This document shows, in pieces, positions 37,337-45,510 of a DNA stretch of 64,000 nt (position 1 is its first letter; each line of letters opens with the position of its first letter). Made by a program: the position numbers and the translations under genes. The notes beneath the pieces are model-generated. The model was not told where the DNA came from. It worked only from the letters and a program-made list of their open reading frames with translations, and ran no database searches. This stretch comes from Mariprofundus micogutta (lineage in GTDB: Bacteria; Pseudomonadota; Zetaproteobacteria; Mariprofundales; Mariprofundaceae), in contig NZ_BDFD01000002.1 in NCBI RefSeq assembly GCF_001895085.1, positions 124,001 through 188,000 on the forward strand. The letters run 5' to 3'.

Positions 37337-37711
37337 ATGGATGAATCATCCCTAGCTACAAAAATAGCATCGCAGGTGGTATCCGATACAAAATTCTGGA
37401 TAGCCATCATCGGTATTGTCGGTGGTATTGTTGGTTCATTACTCACTTTGTTAGGGAATATCTTTCTTCACAAATTAAAAGAGAAACCCCAAAAAGAACT
37501 GGATGAAAAAAGAAAAATCACTTTGAAGATGATGCTAGAAGATGATCGGTTCCCCGAAAAATGGAGAAATATCAATACACTTTCTGCAGTAATCGGGGCA
37601 AGCAAAGAAGAAACAAAGCGGCTTTTGGTTGGAATAGATGCTCGAGGTTCTGAAAAAGCAGACGGCAAATGGGGGTTGATTAAATACCACCCATTTCCGA
37701 CTCAAAAATGA
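37337..37711 (+). CDS. Cassette 1: small membrane-anchored hypothetical protein
   Basis: The 124-residue protein has a hydrophilic start (MDESSLATKIASQVVSDTK), one membrane helix (FWIAIIGIVGGIVGSLLTLLGNIF, about residues 19-43), then a Lys/Glu-rich cytoplasmic-type helix and a C-terminal domain (INTLSAVIGASKEETKRLLVGIDARGSEKADGKWGLIKYHP) like a short helix-turn-helix followed by a strand. The stop is 8 bases before the R'' of attC1. A GAGGAAAAAAC ribosome site precedes the ATG. No family recognised; such anchored cassette ORFs are often novel. Confidence 0.65.
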   Translation: MDESSLATKIASQVVSDTKFWIAIIGIVGGIVGSLLTLLGNIFLHKLKEKPQKELDEKRKITLKMMLEDDRFPEKWRNINTLSAVIGASKEETKRLLVGIDARGSEKADGKWGLIKYHPFPTQK

Positions 37712-37718
37712 GAAAAAC

Positions 37719-37788
37719 GCATAACAAATCGCTCGTGTGGAACGCTTCACCGCGATGCGGCTCGCGCCCCACAGCTTGAGCGTTAGGC
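37719..37788 (+). other. attC site 1
   Basis: R'' GCATAAC (37719-37725) and R' GTTAGGC (37782-37788) are complementary at six of seven positions. Inner arms CGCTC...TGTGG and CCACA...GAGCG pair with unpaired bases between, giving the usual folded attC hairpin. The cut would fall between G37782 and T37783. Confidence 0.75.
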
Positions 37789-37816
37789 GAGTCGCAATAC
37801 GATGGGCGCAAGCACT

Positions 37817-38449
37817 ATGAATATTGAGGAATCCTTCTTCTCCATTTCGTGGTTCTTTTCAGCTTGGGTAAGGTTGATGGAGTACCACACCAGAAAGAAG
37901 GAGGTCTTGGATTCTGCGCGCCTCGGACCGAGAAGACTTATTATCTCCCCGCCCACCGATGCCGGCATACCGCTGCTCGTGCAGGCGAATGCCCAAGGCA
38001 CGACGGAGCTTCTATGCTTCTCAGACAGGAACGAACGAAAAGCAAGAAACTATAGCAAGAAAAAGAGAATGGATGCGCTTACTACGCAAGTGAAGCCATT
38101 CTTTAAGATTCCGGCTGCCGATAATACTGTGTCCGTCGTGTACGCGAATTGTTTCTTCGACTTTTGTGTTGATGTGGATTTCAATTCGATTATCCAGGAG
38201 ATTTGGCGCGTACTTGAGCCTGGCGGGGTTCTATTTGCAGTGTACATGGCTCCTCCGTCCGGATACCGGGAGCGCGGTTGGGAATGGACTTTTGCTCGGT
38301 TTCGCTTTCTGAGTCATGGCTGCCATCCAGTTACAATTGTGCCACATCTCATTCAAGGCGGCATGCAAATCCTGAAAGATATACCTGCTGTCAAGTTGGG
38401 ATTCCCGATTCGTTACACAGTATCGGAGAAACCCGTCCATGTCGTCTAA
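37817..38449 (+). CDS. Cassette 2: SAM methyltransferase-like protein (type 11)
   Basis: About 210 residues. The central part looks like the C-terminal half of a class I methyltransferase: AADNTVSVVYANCFFDFCVDVDFNSIIQEIWRVLEPGGVLFAVYMAPP resembles motif IV-VI of methyltransferase type 11 proteins (D..., then VLEPGGxL). The glycine-rich motif I is not obvious, so SAM binding is uncertain and the protein may be degenerate or divergent. The ATG at 37817 is used; one at 37802 is also in frame. The stop codon lies inside the R'' box of attC2, as in many cassettes. Confidence 0.6.
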   Translation: MNIEESFFSISWFFSAWVRLMEYHTRKKEVLDSARLGPRRLIISPPTDAGIPLLVQANAQGTTELLCFSDRNERKARNYSKKKRMDALTTQVKPFFKIPAADNTVSVVYANCFFDFCVDVDFNSIIQEIWRVLEPGGVLFAVYMAPPSGYRERGWEWTFARFRFLSHGCHPVTIVPHLIQGGMQILKDIPAVKLGFPIRYTVSEKPVHVV

Positions 38450-38515
38450 CAAAGTGTTCCATTTGACCACTCTGACGCTGCGCTCCTTTGCGGCAAGTGA
38501 GCACAAGCGTTAGCA
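38444..38515 (+). other. attC site 2
   Basis: R'' GTCTAAC (38444-38450, full match to RYYYAAC) and R' GTTAGCA (38509-38515) bound a 72-bp degenerate inverted repeat. The stop codon of cassette 2 (38447-38449) is inside R''. Inner arm pairing is poorer than in site 1. Confidence 0.7.
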
Positions 38516-38533
38516 CACTCAGGAGCTGAAGAG

Positions 38534-38884
38534 ATGTCCGATCACAAAATTTTCTCTATGGCATTTTCAAAAATATATTCTCTCTATGTTCAAAAAGCTG
38601 AGAAGAAGAGCAGAACAGAAGAGGAAGTCATCCAAATCATTTGTTGGCTCACTGGTTATAACTCTGATGGCCTGGCGAATCAGGTTGGCAGCGAGAATGA
38701 CTTAGCCACATTCTTTGCCGAGGCGCCGGCAATGAATCCCAACGCATCTCTTATTAAGGGCGTTGTTTGTGGAGTTCGTGTTGAAGAGGTCGAAGACCCT
38801 CTGATGCGCAAAATTCGATACCTCGACAAGTTGATTGATGAGCTTGCCAAGGGAAAAGCTATGGAAAAGATTTTGCGGTCATGA
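38534..38884 (+). CDS. Cassette 3: DUF2200 family protein
   Basis: The 116-residue protein ([95 protein letters not shown]) is a clear DUF2200 match over its whole length. The family is widespread, small, cytoplasmic and of unknown function, and has been met in integron cassettes. It begins 18 bases after R' of attC2 with GGAGCTGAAGAG as ribosome site. Full-length and apparently intact. Confidence 0.85.
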   Translation: MSDHKIFSMAFSKIYSLYVQKAEKKSRTEEEVIQIICWLTGYNSDGLANQVGSENDLATFFAEAPAMNPNASLIKGVVCGVRVEEVEDPLMRKIRYLDKLIDELAKGKAMEKILRS

Positions 38885-38915
38885 ATTGGCGCAGGATTCC
38901 AAGTGCTACCAAGTT

Positions 38916-38978
38916 AATTAACTTTGCGCCTACGACGCCGGACGCGGCAAAGCTGCGCCGGTTATTAAGGCGTTAGTT
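38916..38978 (+). other. attC site 3
   Basis: R'' AATTAAC (38916-38922) and R' GTTAGTT (38972-38978) bound a 63-bp repeat; GCGCCT and AAGGCG near the ends pair, and GCCGG/CCGG inside. The site is more degenerate at the left end. It closes cassette 3 and is the last site before trmB. Confidence 0.65.
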
Positions 38979-39054
38979 CCCAAAGCAGAAATTGGCTCAG
39001 AAACTGTTTCGCGGATTTTGATCGCGGTTGTCTGCCATTCAAAAGCTATACAGT

Positions 39055-39756
39055 TCAATCCTTAACATAGTGTAAGAACTGGCTGATGCGTCCGGCTTTG
39101 ATGCCGCGCTGTTCAAACTTGGTTTCAGGACGATCGGCATCGCGCTCGATATAGCCACCCACACCAGCGACATTGGTCAGCCCCGGAGTGGCATCGAGAA
39201 TATCGCGCATCCACTCAGCCAGATCGGCCTTGTCAGAAGCAAGTTTGATAAACCCGCCCGGTTTCAGGCGTGTTACCATCAGCTCGGCAAAATCCTTCTG
39301 AATGATGCGACGCTTGTGATGGCGTGCTTTCGGCCACGGATCAGGATGATTGATAAAAATACCATCGAGCTGTTCTCCAGCCACCTGATTGGTGAGTACA
39401 AACTGGGCCGGCAACTGGGTAATACGGCAACGCTCTATCTCACCTGCATCTTCGAGTCGGGCCACGGCCTTGGCAACACCCGGCAGATAAATTTCCACAC
39501 CGATGAGCATCCAGTCCGGATGGTTTTTAGCCAGGTGTACGAGAAAATCACCATTGCCAAAACCGATCTCCATTACAACCGGAGCGCCTTCCTTCAGATC
39601 TGCTTCAGCCAGTGTTTTATCTTTAGGCAATCCGATCAAAGGCAGCCACTTGAGCAGGCGCGCCTCCTGACCGTCGGTCACAAAACCATTTTTGCGCCCG
39701 TGCGTGCGCATCTCATGTTGAATAAACTGATCACGGAACTCTTTGGATAATCGCAT
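39055..39756 (-). CDS. trmB: tRNA (guanine-N7-)-methyltransferase
   Basis: The 233-residue protein has SAM motif I VMEIGFGNGDFLVHLAKNHPDWMLIGVEIYLPGV, and the TrmB-specific FINHPDPWPKARHHKRRIIQKDF. It makes m7G46 in tRNA. The normal length and motif order support function. It lies directly right of the cassette array, tail to tail with it, so the array inserted beside a core gene; GTTAG-type R' of attC3 is about 77 bases from its stop. Confidence 0.95.
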   Translation of the reverse strand: MRLSKEFRDQFIQHEMRTHGRKNGFVTDGQEARLLKWLPLIGLPKDKTLAEADLKEGAPVVMEIGFGNGDFLVHLAKNHPDWMLIGVEIYLPGVAKAVARLEDAGEIERCRITQLPAQFVLTNQVAGEQLDGIFINHPDPWPKARHHKRRIIQKDFAELMVTRLKPGGFIKLASDKADLAEWMRDILDATPGLTNVAGVGGYIERDADRPETKFEQRGIKAGRISQFLHYVKD

Positions 39757-39874
39757 ATGGCAATGCTACGAGATAAAAGTCGATAGCCAACAGAAAACTG
39801 TCACTGTTACTTTGTCGAGAGCTGGTTAACATGCTCTCATCAACCATCAGAAACAGCTGTATTCAGGAGATTAT

Positions 39875-40204
39875 ATGTTACGTAAAACCATTTTCGCATC
39901 ACTGCTGGCACTACTGCCACTGACCGGGCAGGCCATGGCAGGTGAATATGTTTACACAATTGACCACGGCACTCCGGGTGTGATTGCCAGTGAAAGTAAA
40001 ATGGCGCGTCTTGTTCTGGTTGGCTCAGGCAACTGCGCTGCCATCCCTTATGAGGTGATTGCCGATGGCGTTAAATCACTCAGTGGCTCCCTGAACCTGA
40101 GCAAAACACTTTCGCTGCCGCTGGACTTCACCACTGTGACACTCTCTTGCACAAGGGAAGGTGTAAAAGCTGCAATCAATCAAAAGAGCAAAAGCCTGTT
40201 CTGA
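39875..40204 (+). CDS. Small exported hypothetical protein
   Basis: The 109-residue protein has a signal peptide (MLRKTIFASLLALLPLTGQAMA, cut after AMA) and a mature domain of about 87 residues with two Cys (SGNCAAIPYEVIADG and TLSCTREG) that could form one disulfide. It looks like a small beta-rich periplasmic domain. A TTCAGGAGATT ribosome site precedes the ATG. No family is recognised. Confidence 0.65.
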   Translation: MLRKTIFASLLALLPLTGQAMAGEYVYTIDHGTPGVIASESKMARLVLVGSGNCAAIPYEVIADGVKSLSGSLNLSKTLSLPLDFTTVTLSCTREGVKAAINQKSKSLF

Positions 40205-40218
40205 TCACTAACAGCTTC

Positions 40219-40311
40219 TTAATGGGACACCAGTTCCATCAAAAACATCAGAGCAACCATGATCAGTAACCCTATGATAATCTGCATACGTTCAAACCAT
40301 GTTCTCTGCAT
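40219..40311 (-). CDS. 30-residue single-pass membrane microprotein, possible Pho regulon member
   Basis: A minus-strand ATG with GAGGTGA ribosome site (spaced 4 bases) opens 30 codons: short amphipathic start MQRTWFERMQ, then an unbroken hydrophobic segment IIIGLLIMVALMFLMEL and VSH at the end. Upstream, TGTCAC-AAGCC-TGTCAC with a TAGATT -10-like box 10 bases on resembles the Pho promoters elsewhere in the window. A dyad ATTAGC-N4-GCTAAT (40329-40344) lies in the leader. No known family; too short for routine gene prediction. Confidence 0.5.
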   Translation of the reverse strand: MQRTWFERMQIIIGLLIMVALMFLMELVSH

Positions 40312-40341
40312 GATTCACCTCGGTTATTATTAGCTACGGCT

Positions 40342-40374
40342 AATCTAATACAACAGAGTGACAGGCTTGTGACA
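40342..40374 (-). promoter_or_regulatory. Pho-box-like promoter of the 30-residue ORF
   Basis: Two direct repeats TGTCAC (minus strand, 40374-40369 and 40363-40358) are spaced by 11 bases, as in other Pho boxes here, followed after 10 bases by TAGATT (40347-40342). The direction fits the minus-strand ORF, not ybjQ. Confidence 0.4.
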
Positions 40375-40428
40375 TGTGGAAATCCGGGATGCAGAATGGA
40401 CGTTAAGTAGTAAAACAGGAGGAATCAG

Positions 40429-40749
40429 ATGTTATTAAGTACAACCCCTACTATTGAAGGCAATACTATCAGCAATTACAAAGGTGTAGTTGTCGGTGAA
40501 GCGATTCTCGGTGCCAATATTTTTCGCGATATGTTTGCAGGTATTCGCGATATCGTTGGTGGCCGCTCGGGCGCATACGAAAAGGAACTCGCTAAAGCCC
40601 GTGAAATCGCTTTTGGTGAAATGCAGGAGAGTGCAAGCGAACTGGGAGCCAATGCCATCGTCGGCATTGATATTGATTACGAAGTGATCGGTAAAGACGG
40701 CAGTATGATGATGGTCAGTGTCAGCGGCACCGCAGTAACCCTAGGCTAG
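40429..40749 (+). CDS. YbjQ family protein (UPF0145, heavy-metal-binding-like fold)
   Basis: The 106-residue protein ([58 protein letters not shown]...[17 protein letters not shown]) is a full-length YbjQ match. The family is pentameric, cytoplasmic, structurally like metal-binding domains, of unproven function. It has an AGGAGGAATCAG ribosome site. It stands alone between two minus-strand genes. Confidence 0.88.
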   Translation: MLLSTTPTIEGNTISNYKGVVVGEAILGANIFRDMFAGIRDIVGGRSGAYEKELAKAREIAFGEMQESASELGANAIVGIDIDYEVIGKDGSMMMVSVSGTAVTLG

Positions 40750-40772
40750 GAGGGGAAGCATCCCCTCTTAAC

Positions 40773-41327
40773 TCAGGCGACGATGGAGTCGCGGATTTCG
40801 AATGTCTTACCCTCACCACATAACCGGGCAATCAGCCGCAGGCCAAATTCCACTGCGGTACCAGCCCCCCGGCTGGTGATCAGGAAATCATCCTCCACCA
40901 CTGCATCATCGACATAAACCGAAGAGGGCTGCAACTGTTCCATCTCGCCTCTGCATGCCGGATATGAGGTCACCCGTTTTCCCTCGGTAATACCGTAAGC
41001 CGCCAGCGCTGTGGGTGCAGCGCATATGGCTGCAATCGATCTGGATTCAGCTCTCAAGCGTTCTACCACTGCCTGCACATTGGCATCATCACGCAGCAGG
41101 TGCGCGTTCGGTAAACCTCCCGGTAATACCACCATATCCCACTCCTGATGCATCACATCAGCCAGTATAGCATCGGCGGCGATGACAATATTCGATCGCC
41201 CGGTGACCGTGCTGCCATCAAGGCTTGCTGTGGTGACCTCAATATCGGCACGTCTGAGCAGATCTACCACAGCAACAAATTCGATCTCTTCTACTCCGGT
41301 GGTAAATGGAACCAGAACTCTACTCAT
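40773..41327 (-). CDS. DJ-1/PfpI family protein (YajL-like)
   Basis: The 184-residue protein has the DJ-1 fold: VLVPFTTGVEEIEFVAVVDLLRRADIEV with the conserved Glu, VVLPGGLPNAHLLRDD, and the nucleophile-elbow Cys in AAICAAPTALAAYG. Members act as stress-response chaperones or deglycases with debated activity. It overlaps the TrpD2-like gene by 8 bases and is downstream of it, so they are co-expressed. Exact role not deducible. Confidence 0.9.
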   Translation of the reverse strand: MSRVLVPFTTGVEEIEFVAVVDLLRRADIEVTTASLDGSTVTGRSNIVIAADAILADVMHQEWDMVVLPGGLPNAHLLRDDANVQAVVERLRAESRSIAAICAAPTALAAYGITEGKRVTSYPACRGEMEQLQPSSVYVDDAVVEDDFLITSRGAGTAVEFGLRLIARLCGEGKTFEIRDSIVA

Positions 41328-42279
41328 GTTTCATCTCCTCTTCTCTCCAGTCGGCTGGCATAACACCCGTTGCAGCCCAGGAGAATGCTTCATCCATACG
41401 CTGCACTACGGCACACTCCCTGTCGCTGAGTACGTCATTCAACATGCTCACGGACTGTTCAGTAAGTGTCTGAACATCCATGGGCAATCGCGGATAGTAA
41501 TCTAAACCTGATGCAGGAAATGTCAGCCGGGTCACCAATTTACCCTGTTGTTTCACTATCACTTTCTGACGATCTGCATACAGTTCCGGCTCACCTTCTG
41601 CCCCCATGAATATCAACGCACGAAGCTGCCCCAGAAGTCCGTTAGCCTCAGCCATATAATCGGCATAGGGGGTATGAAAAAAACCATTGAGCTGCCCTTC
41701 ACAGCCCATCGGATTGAGCAGGCGAGTCACGGTGTTCACGAAAGAGCGTACTCCCAGTCTGGACCTTAAGCTGTAAATACGAAACAGATCAGGACTAAGA
41801 TCGGACAGGTCGGCATAAACAATACCATCGCGCTGTATCAGCTGAGCAGCTTCAACAAGGTTGCCCGCCCTGTTTATCCCTGCCCGCTGCAGCACCTGCC
41901 AGGCAGTTACCCGCCCTTCAATCTGATCTACCCCGTGAACAAACACCGGAATACCCGCATCACGTGCTTTCAGTGCTGCTGCCAAATAAGCATGTCCAGC
42001 CCTGCGTTTGCCTGCATAACAGGGCAGATCAACTGCACCTTTCAGCACATCTACTTTACCGTATCCGGCAATCGTCGCACGAGCCGCTTCGACAAAACCG
42101 GCCAATTCACCGCTGGTTTCACCCTTCATGCGCTGGGCAATCAGAAATGCACCCAACTGCAGCTCATCGGCATCAGGAGAAAGAAGCTGTTCAAACACCA
42201 GCCTGGCTTCATCCCGGCTCAGGTTTTCTGAACCGTGTTTGCCGCGCGCAACGCGTTTAATCAGGGGTGAAATATCCAT
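41320..42279 (-). CDS. TrpD2/YbiB anthranilate phosphoribosyltransferase-like protein
   Basis: The 319-residue protein has the class IV phosphoribosyltransferase layout: N-terminal helical domain (LSRDEARLVFEQLLSPDADELQLGAFLIAQRMKGETSGELAGFVEAARA) and a core with DLPCYAGKRRAGHAYLAAAL and SRLGVRSFVNTVTRLLNPMG. It lacks the GTGGD motif of true TrpD; YbiB-type proteins bind nucleic acid and are SOS-linked in E. coli. The ATG at 42279 is chosen over an upstream in-frame one. Not an intact tryptophan pathway gene. Confidence 0.82.
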   Translation of the reverse strand: MDISPLIKRVARGKHGSENLSRDEARLVFEQLLSPDADELQLGAFLIAQRMKGETSGELAGFVEAARATIAGYGKVDVLKGAVDLPCYAGKRRAGHAYLAAALKARDAGIPVFVHGVDQIEGRVTAWQVLQRAGINRAGNLVEAAQLIQRDGIVYADLSDLSPDLFRIYSLRSRLGVRSFVNTVTRLLNPMGCEGQLNGFFHTPYADYMAEANGLLGQLRALIFMGAEGEPELYADRQKVIVKQQGKLVTRLTFPASGLDYYPRLPMDVQTLTEQSVSMLNDVLSDRECAVVQRMDEAFSWAATGVMPADWREEEMKHE

Positions 42280-42320
42280 GGCCGACTTGTACCACATTGT
42301 ATGTCCGCTATGCTAGTCAC

Positions 42321-43019
42321 ATGAACTTCCTGATCCTTCAACACCTGGACATCGAACCGCCCGCCCTGATCGGCGAGTCCATCGAAGCAGTTGGCCACCA
42401 TCTGACTACACTCAATCTGGATCAGGGTGATGCTTTGCCAGCATCTGATAGTGATTATGACGGTTTGATTATTATGGGCGGTCCACAATCGGCCAATGAC
42501 AATTCCGACTATATCCGTGCGGAACTGAACTGGATCAACACGGCGATCAGCAAGGGCACCCCGCTGTTAGGCATTTGCCTCGGTGCCCAGATCATCGCCA
42601 AAGCTGCCGGTGCAGAAGTGGTCGATTCACCGGTTCGTGAACTGGGCTGGTTTCCGGTCTATCACACGAACGAAGGAGAAAATGACCCTCTGTTCAAAGA
42701 GATGCCGGATGGCATGGCTGTATTCCAGTGGCATGGTGAAACCTTCTCATTTACCGATGAGATGACACCTGTAGTTACCCATCCCGAAGTGCCAGCTCAG
42801 GCATTTCGTCTGAACAAAGCCCAATACGGGCTTCAATTCCATGTCGAGGTGACTGAAGCCATTATAGAAACATGGATTGCACATGGTGAGAGCGAGCGCA
42901 ATCATCTTGGTATCGGAGGTATCCAACTGCTGCACAAGGATACGGCACTATATCTGGAAACCATGCAGCAATTCTGCAGGCAGATGGTCAGCAACTGGCT
43001 TACAGAGATTTCCACTTAA
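42321..43019 (+). CDS. Class I glutamine amidotransferase-like protein
   Basis: The 232-residue protein has the catalytic Cys in LGICLGAQIIAKAAG near residue 86 and the His in LQFHVEV near residue 174 (with Glu), the GMP-synthase-like amidotransferase fold. It lacks a synthase partner domain and resembles stand-alone 'type 1 glutamine amidotransferase' proteins that may hydrolyse gamma-glutamyl compounds. The ATG at 42321 is used as it starts the conserved MNFLILQH strand. Divergent from TrpD2, with a 41-base gap. Confidence 0.85.
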   Translation: MNFLILQHLDIEPPALIGESIEAVGHHLTTLNLDQGDALPASDSDYDGLIIMGGPQSANDNSDYIRAELNWINTAISKGTPLLGICLGAQIIAKAAGAEVVDSPVRELGWFPVYHTNEGENDPLFKEMPDGMAVFQWHGETFSFTDEMTPVVTHPEVPAQAFRLNKAQYGLQFHVEVTEAIIETWIAHGESERNHLGIGGIQLLHKDTALYLETMQQFCRQMVSNWLTEIST

Positions 43020-43099
43020 ACAATCAGACCAATCATCAGCAAGGTGGCAACATTGCCGCCCACCCTGACTACGGATTCATTCAGTTTCGCTAGTATCAT
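43016..43099 (-). CDS. 27-residue membrane microprotein
   Basis: A minus-strand ATG preceded by GGAGA and 7 bases opens 27 codons: MILAKLNESVVRVGGN, then a hydrophobic VATLLMIGLIV end. The stop overlaps the stop of the amidotransferase gene tail to tail. The pattern of ribosome site, charged start and hydrophobic tail resembles the other tiny ORFs of this window, but it is the weakest of the three and could be chance. Confidence 0.35.
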   Translation of the reverse strand: MILAKLNESVVRVGGNVATLLMIGLIV

Positions 43100-43393
43100 T
43101 GTATAGTCTCCACAAAGTATCCTAGGCCACTGAAGCCTTGTGCACCTCCGGTTTTTTGCCTCATTATCCCCTACTGAAAGCCCATTTTATTTGCTTTGAG
43201 GATTATATAGTCAAACCTGAATCGCGTAGTATGTACTTCGCCATTAGCTATGCTGTATTTATTCAATATGCCTTTGAATAGAGAGAGACCGAGCAACAGG
43301 ATTATTTAGAAAATTCAAGATATCTCTTTAGAGAGGCAGGATAGTTTGCTTGGGTTAACAGTACACTTCGTGGCTAACCAAATTAGCTTAATT
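43100..43393. other. 294-bp intergenic region between a microprotein ORF and the hybrid kinase
   Basis: AT-rich, no ORF with a ribosome site and no clear terminator or family RNA. I see nothing else in it. Promoter-like AT stretches occur but without supporting context. Confidence 0.4.
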
Positions 43394-45493
43394 TCAGTCC
43401 AATTTATCACTAATCAATCTTGCCAGGTCATAAACCTCATATGGTTTGGTTAATACCGTTTCGATATCAGCCATGCCATGTGACTCTAGCACTTTGGATT
43501 TGTCATACCCTGTGGTGAAAATACATTTTATTTCCGGGCTAATCTTCCGAATCTCCAATAACGTTTCAACCCCGCCCAGTTCAGGCATCACTACATCGAG
43601 AATCAAAAGTTTGATTTTATACTGATGGGTTAAAAAGGCTGTGATTGCCTCGCGTCCATTGCTTGCAACAATGATATTGTATTTCAGACTTTCCAGTATC
43701 TCGCGTACGGTATTGATGAGATCATTATCATCATCAACCAGCAAAATAGTTTCTCCTTTACCCTCATGGATATCCTCTGTGATGTGAATTGGAGTTACGG
43801 TTTCATCTGTGCCCTCAGTAATCAGCGGAAGATAGATCTCAAAGCTGGTCCCATCACTTCGACTGGACTGCAGCTCAATAATCCCCTTATGAGATTGAAC
43901 AGTCCCATATACCATTGAGAGACCAAGTCCGGTTCCTTTTCCCACTTCTTTGGTGGTAAAGAATGGTTCGAAGACGCGTTCTAGGTTATCGGCATCAATA
44001 CCAGGGCCATTATCAGCAATGGTAATCAATGCAAATTCAGTGTGTTCAGCTTCCGGGTTTCTATCTTGAAATAGTTTGTCAGCGACATATTTCTTTAACG
44101 TTATTGAAATGATCGGCTTTTCTTTGCCTACAAGTGCATCACGTGCGTTATTAACCAGATTGAATAACATCTGTTGCAATTGATTGGCATCTGCATACAC
44201 ATACATTGCTTCTTCGCTGACTGAATAGTTTAGTGTGATGTTTTCAGGAATGGATACTTCATGTAATTTCACTGTTTCCTTGATAAATGAAGGTAAATAC
44301 AGCTGCTGTTTAGTGGTAATATTTTTCCGTGAAAAAGCCATCAACTGCTTAATCATCTCGGATGCCCTTGTAGCAAGGGTTTCAATGACCTCAGCCTTAG
44401 CAAAGATGTTGGGTTGATCTGAGGCTCTTTTTTTAATCAGGTAAAGGTTGCCGATAATACCTGCCAGTGTGTTATTAAAATCATGTGCGATACCACCAAC
44501 CAGAGTACCGATTGCCTCCATTTTTTGTGATTGCTGTAACCGTTCCTCTAACTCTTCATATTCCTGAAGGTTCTGTTGCAAGCCTATAAAGTGACTGATT
44601 CTTCCATCCTCATCGAAGATCGGTGAGATATTTAGGATAGCGGGAAATACAGAGCCATCTTTGCGTTTGTCCACAATCCTTCCTTGCCAGGTTTCACCCT
44701 TTTTGATGGTTGTCCACATCTCACGATAGAAGCGGCGATTCTGTTCACCGCTGTTAAGTATTCTCGGATTGACGCCAATCACCTCATCTACTGTATAGCC
44801 GGTGATAGTACAAAAGGCTGGGTTCACATATTCGATAATGCCTTCACAGTCAGTGATAATGATCGATTCGCCTGCCTGCTCAATAGCCTGGGATAGTTTA
44901 CGAATCTTCTCATTGGCTTTTTTCTGTTCACTCAAATCACGAATAAAAGCAGTAAACTGCGGATACTCATCCGTTTCGATTACAATAAGGGATAGCTCAA
45001 TAGGAAATTCACGGCCATCCTTGTGCAATGCGGTTGTTTCAATTCTCTTTCCCAGCAAGGGAGCTTTGCCGCTTTGAAGGTAATGCACTATACCTTTGCA
45101 GTGCTTCTCACGAAACCTTTCAGGTATAATAGTTTCAGAGAGTCTTTTACCAATGACTTCTTGGGCATTGAACCCGAAAGTATTTTCAGCAGCGATATTA
45201 AATGAAACAATATGTTCTTCATGATCAATGGTGATGATACTGTCCAGAGCCATGCTAACTGATTCCTTCATTCGAGCTTCAGCTCTTTGAGCATCTGCTT
45301 CAGCTCTCCTTTTATTGCTGACAGCTCTTACAAGAAGCCAGCCTATAATCATCGCGAGAAGTAGTGAAATAAGACTCCAGAGGATAATAATACCTCTAGT
45401 GTTGGCCAGCATAGCATCGAGCTCAGCTCGAGAATCGAAGGAAATAATTTTCCAGACATTAGAGCGCTGCACAGAGGATTGGTATTCAGGCAA
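43394..45493 (-). CDS. Hybrid sensor kinase, C-terminal piece (TM-PAS-PAS-HisKA-HATPase-REC)
   Basis: This 699-residue piece starts with the last part of a Cache domain and a membrane helix ([22 protein letters not shown], about residues 34-55), then two PAS domains, H-box [11 protein letters not shown] (His about 336), N-box [10 protein letters not shown]-boxes IADNGPGID and [13 protein letters not shown], and a receiver with [13 protein letters not shown]. Upstream codons in this frame continue as a Cache domain into the neighbouring piece, so it is one gene split by a one-base deletion. The kinase domain is 50-60 percent alike to that at 26.7-29.2 kb by eye. Alone, an internal start would be needed and the second helix retained. 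Confidence 0.7.
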   Translation of the reverse strand: MPEYQSSVQRSNVWKIISFDSRAELDAMLANTRGIIILWSLISLLLAMIIGWLLVRAVSNKRRAEADAQRAEARMKESVSMALDSIITIDHEEHIVSFNIAAENTFGFNAQEVIGKRLSETIIPERFREKHCKGIVHYLQSGKAPLLGKRIETTALHKDGREFPIELSLIVIETDEYPQFTAFIRDLSEQKKANEKIRKLSQAIEQAGESIIITDCEGIIEYVNPAFCTITGYTVDEVIGVNPRILNSGEQNRRFYREMWTTIKKGETWQGRIVDKRKDGSVFPAILNISPIFDEDGRISHFIGLQQNLQEYEELEERLQQSQKMEAIGTLVGGIAHDFNNTLAGIIGNLYLIKKRASDQPNIFAKAEVIETLATRASEMIKQLMAFSRKNITTKQQLYLPSFIKETVKLHEVSIPENITLNYSVSEEAMYVYADANQLQQMLFNLVNNARDALVGKEKPIISITLKKYVADKLFQDRNPEAEHTEFALITIADNGPGIDADNLERVFEPFFTTKEVGKGTGLGLSMVYGTVQSHKGIIELQSSRSDGTSFEIYLPLITEGTDETVTPIHITEDIHEGKGETILLVDDDNDLINTVREILESLKYNIIVASNGREAITAFLTHQYKIKLLILDVVMPELGGVETLLEIRKISPEIKCIFTTGYDKSKVLESHGMADIETVLTKPYEVYDLARLISDKLD

Positions 45494-45510
45494 AGTTCTC
45501 TCCGATAAAT

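Larger units (their letters stand above)
37337..38978 (+). mobile_element. Gene-cassette array without integrase (CALIN-type integron remnant)
   Basis: Three promoterless plus-strand ORFs (37337-37711, 37817-38449, 38534-38884) are each followed by a 63-72-bp imperfect inverted repeat that begins with a YAAC-type R'' and ends with GTTAG-type R' (37782, 38509, 38972). ORF-attC alternation, all in one orientation, and stop codons lying at or near the R'' box are hallmarks of integron cassettes. The repeats differ from each other in sequence but keep the core. No intI or attI is in the window, so the array is either a CALIN or the distal end of an integron whose integrase is not adjacent. Confidence 0.78.
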
